DNA of 11,466 bases. Origin: an uncultured bacterium. GTDB taxonomy: Bacteria; Cyanobacteriota; Vampirovibrionia; Gastranaerophilales; Gastranaerophilaceae. The stretch lies in NCBI GenBank assembly GCA_902462155.1, contig CABQAQ010000016.1:1-11466 (forward strand). The letters run 5' to 3'. Below, piece after piece: positions 1-6,070 of the stretch. Position 1 is the stretch's first letter; every line of letters begins with the position of its first letter. The notes beneath the pieces were generated by a model, which saw only the letters and a list, made by a program, of their open reading frames with translations, searched no databases and was not told where the DNA came from. The position numbers and the translations under genes are program-made.

Positions 1-324
1 AAACTTCTTCTTTTACTTCTCTTGTATTTCCTTCTACGGCTTCTGAAATTCTTGAAACTTCTTCTTTTACTTCTCTTGTATTTCCTTCTACGGCTTCTGA
101 AATTCTTGAAACTTCTTCTTTTATTTCTCTTGTATTTCCTTCTACGGTTTCTGAAACCTTTGAAACCTCGTCTTTTATTTCTCTTGTATTTCCTTCTACG
201 ATTTCTGAAACCTTTGAAACTTCTTCTTTTACTTCTCTTGTATTTCCTTCTACGGCTTCTGAAATTCTTGAAACTTCTTCTTTTATTCCTCTTGCGTTTT
301 CTTCTACTACTGCTTCTGATTTAC
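1..324 (-). repeat. 54-bp tandem repeat array inside the coiled-coil gene
   Basis: The period is exactly 54 bp, which is 18 codons, so copy-number change keeps the frame. Units are 1-54, 55-108, 109-162, 163-216, 217-270 and a degenerate sixth at 271-324. Units 1-54, 55-108 and 217-270 are identical by eye. Units 109-162 and 163-216 differ at a few bases and encode EEVSKVSETVEGNTREIK-like variants. The array is cut by the left edge, so the full copy number is unknown. Eighteen residues equal five turns of an alpha helix, so each unit presents the same face. Confidence 0.93.
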
Positions 325-1669
325 TGGATAAATTCTCAATAAATTCTGAAATATTTTTTATATCTGACTCAGAAGAACTTAATAAATTCCTTTCAAGATC
401 TAAAAAACCTTTATTCAAAGACTGCTCAATAACTAGCAATTTATCATCATCATTAGACAATTTTTCTAAATAACGATGAACATTTGTAATTACATAATCT
501 ATTTTTCCTATTTTGTCATCAGGTAAATGATTAATAGATGAAAATAATTCGCTTAAAGAATTGTCAATCTGTTCTAATGTAAGATTTTCACGAGAATCAA
601 TAGTTTGTTTAATATATTGAGTAAGTTCTTCAATATTATTAATTTTTTTAGATACCAGAGTAAGTCCACTTAATTTATCAAATTTATCAGAAACTTCAAG
701 TAAAGATTCTTTTAACTCTACGATCTGTACAAGTACAGAATCGTTTCCGGAATTTTTAATAAAAGAGATATCTTGTTTTAATTGATCTATACTTTTTAAT
801 AAATTATTTTGAATATTTAGCTTAATTTTTTCAACATTAGAAAAAATATTTTCAACACCATTTAAAGTTAACGAATTTAATTCTTTATTTGTTGTAGATA
901 AATCAGCTTTAAGTTTTTCAAATTGAGCTTTTATTGAATTTTCAAACTGTAAGAACTCCTCATCAAAAGATAAATTTTCAAAGAAACTAGCCATAACAAC
1001 TAAAAGTTTTGATTCTATTTCTTTTATATCCTGTTTTATATCATTATAATTTTTATAAGATGAATTAATATCTGTTTCAGAACTAGAAAAATCATTAACT
1101 AAATCATCTTGACTTGAATTATCAAGATTATCTAAAGGATTATGCGACTCAAAATTCATAGAAGAGGATTCATTGTTTTCAGAATTATTCTGCTGTATAT
1201 GGCTTTCAAAGTCACTTATTTTATCAAAATTCAGTAAATCACCTACTTTATCTTCATTAGAAACAGCTTCATCAAAACTTTCTATATTCAATCCAAACTG
1301 ATTAGATTCATCTTCATTATTTTCTTTTTCTAAATTTTCATTTATATCATTTAAATTATTTTTATCCTGCTCAATAGTAGGATTATTAACAGAAGAGGGT
1401 TCATCCTCATTAATAGTATTAGTAAAAAAATCTTGAGGTTGTATAATTTCAACTGAATCAAGTGGTTGAACTAAATTATGTTCATCAGAATTTTTATCAT
1501 CGTTATCTTGATAAAAATCAATAGGTTCAACATCATCAACAACTACTTCATCTGATTCATTTAAAAAAAATGATTCTGAACTATCTTTACTTGTATTATC
1601 AATATCTTTTTCTATAGATTTATCATCATTATTCATAGAATTATTTTTTTTATTCTCTTTTTCACTCAT
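1..1669 (-). CDS. Acidic, coiled-coil protein with 18-residue tandem repeats, unknown function (3' end outside window)
   Basis: On the minus strand an ATG at 1669-1667 opens a frame that stays open for 556 codons to the window edge, so the C-terminus is missing. An AGG at 1678-1676, six bases before the ATG, is a good Shine-Dalgarno site. Residues 1 to about 200 are low complexity, rich in Asn, Asp, Glu and Ser, and look disordered. Residues about 205-448 look mostly helical, with hydrophobic residues spaced 3-4 apart and many Lys/Glu. From about residue 449 the protein becomes 18-residue repeats with consensus EEVSRISEAVEGNTREVK. I saw no signal peptide, membrane segment, Cys or Trp. The protein is probably cytoplasmic and elongated, perhaps a scaffold or cytoskeleton-like coiled coil, but I recognise no family. 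The sustained open frame, the SD site and the protein-level regularity of the repeats support real coding. The Leu-rich plus-strand frame at 22-342 is its shadow. Confidence 0.85.
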   Translation of the reverse strand, partial: MSEKENKKNNSMNNDDKSIEKDIDNTSKDSSESFFLNESDEVVVDDVEPIDFYQDNDDKNSDEHNLVQPLDSVEIIQPQDFFTNTINEDEPSSVNNPTIEQDKNNLNDINENLEKENNEDESNQFGLNIESFDEAVSNEDKVGDLLNFDKISDFESHIQQNNSENNESSSMNFESHNPLDNLDNSSQDDLVNDFSSSETDINSSYKNYNDIKQDIKEIESKLLVVMASFFENLSFDEEFLQFENSIKAQFEKLKADLSTTNKELNSLTLNGVENIFSNVEKIKLNIQNNLLKSIDQLKQDISFIKNSGNDSVLVQIVELKESLLEVSDKFDKLSGLTLVSKKINNIEELTQYIKQTIDSRENLTLEQIDNSLSELFSSINHLPDDKIGKIDYVITNVHRYLEKLSNDDDKLLVIEQSLNKGFLDLERNLLSSSESDIKNISEFIENLSSKSEAVVEENARGIKEEVSRISEAVEGNTREVKEEVSKVSEIVEGNTREIKDEVSKVSETVEGNTREIKEEVSRISEAVEGNTREVKEEVSRISEAVEGNTREVKEEV

Positions 1670-1959
1670 AATTAACCTACCCGATTTTTCTAATTTCTAT
1701 TAATAGCTTTATAAGCATACTATTTCATTGTATAAAATTTTAATATAATTTCATTTTACCAAACAAAAAACAAACTGCACGCAAACTTAATAAGATTTTT
1801 AAAGTTTAATCCCAGAATCCTTTTATATCAAGGATTTAAAATATAAAGAAATATTACGAATTATTATTTACACGCTCAAATGTAGCTATTGAACAAAATA
1901 TCTGACATAAAAATTTAATATTCTAATCTAAATTAAAAAGAATTCTTTTAGTAAAAAAG

Positions 1960-2100
1960 TATAATAAGAAAATATACTTATAAAATCTAATGTTAATGCA
2001 AAGGAAAAAAGTTATTATATAAACATAAATCCTCGACTCTTCTGATTGCTTATGCTACTGTTTTCCCTCTTTAGTAAAATTACTAAAGAGGTTTTCTTTA
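1960..2100 (+). ncRNA. Candidate small RNA or uvrA leader ending in an intrinsic terminator
   Basis: A plus-strand terminator at 2066-2100 must end some transcript, yet the only gene upstream runs the other way. A TATAAT at 1960-1965 could start an RNA of about 130 nt. By eye, GGAAAAAAGT (2003-2012) can pair with ACTGTTTTCC (2057-2066) with a single A-G mismatch, and CATAA (2024-2028) with TTATG (2050-2054), giving a hairpin just 5' of the terminator. I recognise no known RNA family, there is no good -35 box, and such pairings arise often in AT-rich DNA. The alternative is an attenuator in the uvrA leader. The boundaries are guesses. Confidence 0.3.
2066..2100 (+). terminator. Intrinsic terminator upstream of uvrA
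   Basis: The arms CCTCTTTAGTA (2066-2076) and TACTAAAGAGG (2081-2091) form a perfect 11-bp stem with a 4-base AAAT loop. They are followed on the plus strand by TTTTCTTTA. On the minus strand the hairpin is followed by GAAAAC rather than a T tract, so termination is oriented toward uvrA. It ends about 55 bases before the uvrA ATG. Confidence 0.75.
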
Positions 2101-2124
2101 TATAAAAATATTCCTATTGGATTT

Positions 2125-2146
2125 TATGTGATAATTATGTGATAAT
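2125..2146 (+). repeat. Perfect 11-bp direct repeat just upstream of uvrA
   Basis: TATGTGATAAT occurs twice in tandem (2125-2135 and 2136-2146). Each copy contains ATGTGATAA, an ATG followed at once by the stop TGA and a nearby TAA. The second copy overlaps a GTG (2139) that is in frame with uvrA. Confidence 0.7.
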
Positions 2147-2156
2147 AAATAATATT

Positions 2157-4997
2157 ATGAATAATATAGTAATAACCGGAGCAAATCAACATAATTTAAA
2201 AAATATAAATTTATCAATTCCAAAAGATAAATTAATTGTGTTTACAGGTGTATCAGGTTCAGGTAAAAGTTCTTTGGCTTTTGATACCATATTTGCCGAA
2301 GGCCAAAGACGATATATTGAAAGCTTATCCACATACGCAAGACAATTTTTAGGCCAAATGGATAAACCAAACGTAGAAAATATTGATGGATTATCACCTG
2401 CTATTTCTATAGATCAAAAATCAACATCAAATAATCCACGATCTACGGTTGGAACTGTAACCGAAATATATGACTACTTGCGTCTGCTATTTGCTAGAAT
2501 AGGACACGCTTATTGTCCTAAATGTAACTGTGAGATAAAATCTCAATCCATAGATGAAATTGTTAATAAAATTCTAGAATTACCAGAAAAATCTAAAATT
2601 CAAATTATTTCACCGATTATACGAGGGAAAAAAGGCGAATTTACAAGTCTATTAAATGACCTTAAACAATCCGGATTCTTAAGAGTAAGAATTGATAACA
2701 AAATTTATATGCTAGATGAAGATGAAATTAGTTTAAAAAAAACTCAAAAGCATACAATAGATATAATTATTGATAGAATAATATTAAAAAAAGAGTCAAA
2801 ATCAAGGATAACACAAAGTGTACAACTTGCCCTTGAAAAATCAGATGGACTTGTATCAATAAATATTATTGATGAAAAAAATAATGCAAAAGATATGCTA
2901 TTTTCAGAAAAACTAAGTTGCCCAAACTGTAACATAAGTTTTGAAGAATTAAATCCTAGAATTTTTAGTTTTAATTCTCCCTATGGTGCTTGTGAAAAAT
3001 GTAATGGGATTGGTGCTCATTTTGAAATAAGTGAAGATCTTATAGTACCCGATAGAACAAAATCATTAAAAAATGGTGCTATATATCCTTGGGCTAAAAC
3101 CGGAAATCCTTATTATTCAGAAATAATAGCTTCTGTTGCTAAGCACTATAACATTGATCTTGACAAACCGTTTAATGAGTTATCAAAAGAACATCAAAAT
3201 ATTATTCTCTATGGAACAAAAAATGAAAAAATTAATTTAAGATACCCATCTTTTAGTGGTAATTCTTGGGACTCAAAATATACAGCATTTATTGGTGTAA
3301 TTCCTTATTTTATGAAAAAATATAATGAAACAAATTCAGAAGATATAAGAGCCGACATCCAAAAATATATGGAACTTATAACTTGTGAATATTGTAATGG
3401 TGCTAGACTTAATGAATTTGCACTATCAGTAAGAATTAATAATAAAAACATTTACGAAGTCTGTACTATGAGTATCAACGACTCATTTAATTTTATATCT
3501 AACTTATTTTTAACTTTGAATGATTACGAAATGCAAATAGCAAAACAACTTTTAGAAGAAATAAGAGGTAGATTAAAATTTTTAATAGATGTTGGATTAT
3601 CATATCTAAATTTAAGCAGAATGGCACTTACATTATCAGGCGGAGAAGCACAGCGAATAAGATTAGCCACACAAATCGGAAGCGGCTTATCAGGAGTATT
3701 ATACGTACTAGATGAGCCATCTATAGGTTTACATCAAAGAGATAATGACAAACTTATAAAAACGTTAATCAAATTAAGGAATTTAGGTAATACCTTAATA
3801 GTAGTAGAACACGATGAGGATACAATAAGAAGTGCAGATTATATAGTAGATATAGGTCCTTATGCAGGAGTAAATGGCGGTAAAGTTATAGCTCAAGGCA
3901 GTTTAAAAGATATAGAAAATAGTCCGGATTCTATTACCGGAAAATATTTAAGTGGTAAGCTAACAATCCCTGTGCCTAAAAAGCCAAGAGATGGTAATGG
4001 TTTATTTTTAGAGGTACAAAATGCACATTTAAATAATCTAAAAAATCTAGACTTAAAAATACCTTTAGGCAAAATTATAGCATTAACTGGTGTTTCAGGC
4101 AGTGGGAAATCTACCCTTATGCAAGATCTTATATATCAATTTGCATTGCATAAGTTAAGAGGCAATAGACCAAAACCTCAGGGTGTTGATAATATTTTAG
4201 GGTTTGAAAATATAGATAAAGTAATAGATATTGATCAAAGTCCAATAGGTAGAACACCAAGATCTAATCCGGCAACGTATACTGATGTATTTACACACAT
4301 AAGAGATCTTTACTCAAAAACTAATGAGGCAAAAATAAGAGGATATAAACCCGGTCAATTTAGTTTTAACGTAAAAGGTGGTAGATGTGAAGCTTGTCAC
4401 GGTGATGGTGTTAATAAGATAGAAATGAATTTTCTTTCTGATGTATATGTAAAGTGTCCTATATGTAATGGGAAACGTTATAATAGCGAAACTTTAGAAG
4501 TAAAATATAAGGGTAAAGATATATCTGATGTATTAAATATGAGCGTAAAAGAAGCTTTAGAATTTTTTGAAAATATACCAAAGATAAAATCAAGATTACA
4601 GACCTTATATGATGTTGGTCTTGATTATATTAAACTCGGACAAAGTGCAACTACTCTATCAGGTGGTGAAGCACAGAGAATTAAGCTAGCTTCAGAACTT
4701 AATAAAAAAGCCACCGGAAAAACTTTATATCTTTTAGATGAGCCTTCTGTCGGGTTGCACTGGTATGATTTAGATAAGCTTATTAAAATTTTGCATAAGC
4801 TAGCTGATAATGGTAATACTATTTTAATTATTGAACATAACCTTGACTTAATAAAAACTGTTGACCATATAATAGACCTTGGTCCAGAGGGTGGAAGTCT
4901 TGGAGGCAACATTATAGTTGAAGGCACTATTTATGATGTCTTGAATTGTGAAAAATCATATACCGGTAAATATTTAAAACAATTACTAAAATTGTAA
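2157..4997 (+). CDS. uvrA: UvrABC excinuclease subunit A (damage-recognition ATPase)
   Basis: UvrA dimerises, scans DNA for bulky lesions and loads UvrB in nucleotide excision repair. Residues are numbered from an in-frame GTG at 2139 (952 aa); subtract 6 for the preferred ATG at 2157 (946 aa, near the usual 940). ABC domain I has Walker A GVSGSGKSS at 37-45, the signature LSGGE at 499-503 and Walker B VLDEPS near 523-528. ABC domain II has Walker A at 651-659, a second LSGGE at 840-844 and LLDEPS at 865-870, followed by the EH switch at 899-900. Cysteine pairs lie at 126/129, 261/264 with 285/288, 416/419, and 750/753 with 773/776; the last set is the C-terminal zinc module. The conserved QKSTSNNPRSTVGT segment is near 93-106. 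I chose ATG 2157 because MNNIVITGANQHNLKNINL matches the family N-terminus; neither start has a clear SD. The gene appears intact and monocistronic. A LexA-type operator was not seen. Confidence 0.97.
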   Translation: MNNIVITGANQHNLKNINLSIPKDKLIVFTGVSGSGKSSLAFDTIFAEGQRRYIESLSTYARQFLGQMDKPNVENIDGLSPAISIDQKSTSNNPRSTVGTVTEIYDYLRLLFARIGHAYCPKCNCEIKSQSIDEIVNKILELPEKSKIQIISPIIRGKKGEFTSLLNDLKQSGFLRVRIDNKIYMLDEDEISLKKTQKHTIDIIIDRIILKKESKSRITQSVQLALEKSDGLVSINIIDEKNNAKDMLFSEKLSCPNCNISFEELNPRIFSFNSPYGACEKCNGIGAHFEISEDLIVPDRTKSLKNGAIYPWAKTGNPYYSEIIASVAKHYNIDLDKPFNELSKEHQNIILYGTKNEKINLRYPSFSGNSWDSKYTAFIGVIPYFMKKYNETNSEDIRADIQKYMELITCEYCNGARLNEFALSVRINNKNIYEVCTMSINDSFNFISNLFLTLNDYEMQIAKQLLEEIRGRLKFLIDVGLSYLNLSRMALTLSGGEAQRIRLATQIGSGLSGVLYVLDEPSIGLHQRDNDKLIKTLIKLRNLGNTLIVVEHDEDTIRSADYIVDIGPYAGVNGGKVIAQGSLKDIENSPDSITGKYLSGKLTIPVPKKPRDGNGLFLEVQNAHLNNLKNLDLKIPLGKIIALTGVSGSGKSTLMQDLIYQFALHKLRGNRPKPQGVDNILGFENIDKVIDIDQSPIGRTPRSNPATYTDVFTHIRDLYSKTNEAKIRGYKPGQFSFNVKGGRCEACHGDGVNKIEMNFLSDVYVKCPICNGKRYNSETLEVKYKGKDISDVLNMSVKEALEFFENIPKIKSRLQTLYDVGLDYIKLGQSATTLSGGEAQRIKLASELNKKATGKTLYLLDEPSVGLHWYDLDKLIKILHKLADNGNTILIIEHNLDLIKTVDHIIDLGPEGGSLGGNIIVEGTIYDVLNCEKSYTGKYLKQLLKL

Positions 4998-5082
4998 ACT
5001 TTTATTAATACCACTTGCTTTATATTTACATTTGTAATAATTTCATAGATGAAACATTAATTAATTTATGGGGACGTTATTT

Positions 5083-5751
5083 ATGTATGAATTAAAAAAT
5101 AATAGTTATGGTGTTAATAAAAATATTGGTTTTACAAATAAAAAAAATAATATTAATTTTGGAATGAAGTTAAGCACTAGAGCTAAGATGCAAAAACTTC
5201 AAAAAGTTATAATGAACACACCAATGAGACCCGAATATAGACGTTCACAGAATATTAATATTTTTGATATAATAAAAATGGAGTATAGAATATTTAATAC
5301 AAACTCTATGAACACTATTGGACAATTTTTAAAGACGAAAACAAAACCTATAAAAGAAAAAATTATAACATTTCTAGACCAAGCTTTTGATATTCAAATT
5401 AAACAAAGACAATCAAAAACTAAAGTTAATGAAAAACTTTTTATAGCAATAGATGAAATGTTAAAATCTAACAATACAAAACCACATAAAATCATTGCTT
5501 CCAGGCTTGGAATAGATGTTAGTCTTTTATCAGCATTAAATCAAATACCTACCAGATATCAAGAATGCAAACAATCTTTAAACAATAGCCTTCCAACTTT
5601 TAAGCAATTTAAAGAATATTATAATGATACTCATCATTATAACTTTACGAAATTAGAAAATAGAGATGCTGTCATAATATATTTTATAAGTAAATATAAC
5701 GACTCAAAAAACTCAGATTCTGATAAATTAGCTTTTACTTTATATATATAA
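5083..5751 (+). CDS. Hypothetical protein, possibly truncated by a premature stop
   Basis: The 222-residue frame starts at ATG 5083, preceded by GGGGA at 5070-5074 with an 8-base gap. The in-frame ATG at 5068 (227 aa) has no SD, so I prefer 5083. I recognise no family. The protein is basic and Asn/Lys-rich with no signal peptide or membrane helix. It begins MYELKNN and has an NINFG stretch near residue 25, a style I associate only loosely with Gastranaerophilales proteins. A segment around residues 130-152 (KIIASRLGIDVSLLSALNQI) has a helix-turn-helix feel, but that is weak. The C-terminus holds VIIYFISKYN, which recurs in the next reading frame downstream. After the stop at 5749-5751 the same frame stays open to 5874, which suggests the stop may be a recent nonsense mutation. 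A possible promoter has TTTACA at 5025-5030 but a poor -10. Confidence 0.6.
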   Translation: MYELKNNSYGVNKNIGFTNKKNNINFGMKLSTRAKMQKLQKVIMNTPMRPEYRRSQNINIFDIIKMEYRIFNTNSMNTIGQFLKTKTKPIKEKIITFLDQAFDIQIKQRQSKTKVNEKLFIAIDEMLKSNNTKPHKIIASRLGIDVSLLSALNQIPTRYQECKQSLNNSLPTFKQFKEYYNDTHHYNFTKLENRDAVIIYFISKYNDSKNSDSDKLAFTLYI

Positions 5752-5877
5752 TCAAAGAATAATTTAAGATTAAGAATAGATAGTAAGAATGAAATTTATA
5801 ATATAAATACAAAAATGTCTGACTTAGCACATAATCTAGCAAAAAATGCTATTAACACTCATACAACAGAATTCTGA
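5752..5877 (+). pseudogene. In-frame open extension after the hypothetical gene, likely a remnant
   Basis: Directly after the TAA at 5749-5751 the same frame is open for 41 codons to a TGA at 5875-5877. It reads like protein, including MSDLAHNLAKNAINTHTTEF from an ATG at 5815. The reading then appears to continue in the next frame (5846-6064). A stop at 5749 plus a one-base shift near 5860-5875 would explain one broken gene covering 5083-6064. The alternative is chance openness in AT-rich DNA. Confidence 0.35.
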
Positions 5878-6064
5878 TCAATCTGTTGTAAGCAAAGCAG
5901 AACATTCTAATCCAGATATTAATGAACTTATAGGTTCATTTCAATTAACTTCTATACATAAACTCACTCTTACATCATTTAATAATACGTGTATAAATTA
6001 TTTTATTACAAGATATAACAAAAACAATCCGGAAAATAAAATAATACTTAACCCAAATAGCTAA
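5846..6064 (+). CDS. Small hypothetical ORF, probably the 3' remnant of a frameshifted gene
   Basis: This frame encodes 72 residues from ATG 5846, which has no Shine-Dalgarno site. It overlaps by 32 bases the end of the open extension in the upstream gene's frame, and its first residues look less protein-like than that frame. Its C-terminal CINYFITRYN (bases 5990-6019) resembles VIIYFISKYN of the preceding gene (bases 5671-5700): 6 of 10 residues are identical, S/T and K/R are conservative, and 21 of 30 aligned bases match. It is therefore either a duplicated module or the frameshifted tail of the same gene. It ends 6 bp before the convergent bamA stop. Function is unknown, and I doubt it is an independent gene. 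Confidence 0.35.
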   Translation: MLLTLIQQNSDQSVVSKAEHSNPDINELIGSFQLTSIHKLTLTSFNNTCINYFITRYNKNNPENKIILNPNS

Positions 6065-6070
6065 AATCGA

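Larger units (their letters stand above)
1670..2156. other. Divergent intergenic region between the coiled-coil gene and uvrA
   Basis: This stretch of almost 490 bp is very AT-rich and carries no long open frame on either strand. It should contain the promoters of both flanking genes, but I found no promoter with both boxes close to consensus. TATAAT strings occur at 1744-1749 and 1960-1965 on the plus strand without a convincing -35. The structured items I can support are the plus-strand terminator hairpin at 2066-2100, a GC-richer segment just before it (about 2030-2060), and an 11-bp direct repeat at 2125-2146 next to the uvrA start. Confidence 0.6.

Noticed and set aside
1..324. Possible CRISPR array
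   Set aside because: The units are contiguous 54-bp repeats with no unique spacers, and they lie in frame inside a coding sequence.
22..342. Plus-strand Leu/Phe-rich repetitive frame of 106 codons
   Set aside because: It is the antisense reading of the 54-bp repeats. The minus frame is much longer, has an SD site and encodes a charged helix typical of real protein.
1670..2065. tRNA or known structured RNA such as 6S
   Set aside because: I found no cloverleaf, CCA end or diagnostic motif; only a weak hairpin next to the terminator is visible.
2052..2105. 17-codon frame spanning the terminator hairpin
   Set aside because: It has no SD site and its sequence is fully explained by the hairpin arms.
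2744..2935. Minus-strand frame of 63 codons
   Set aside because: It lies wholly inside uvrA, antisense to conserved domain sequence, with no supporting signals.
4625..4927. Minus-strand frame of 100 codons
   Set aside because: It is antisense to the conserved second ABC domain of uvrA (signature and Walker B), so it is a shadow.
4978..5005. Possible terminator after uvrA (ACAATT and AATTGT arms)
   Set aside because: The stem is only about 6 bp, AT-rich, overlaps the stop codon and lacks a clean T tract.
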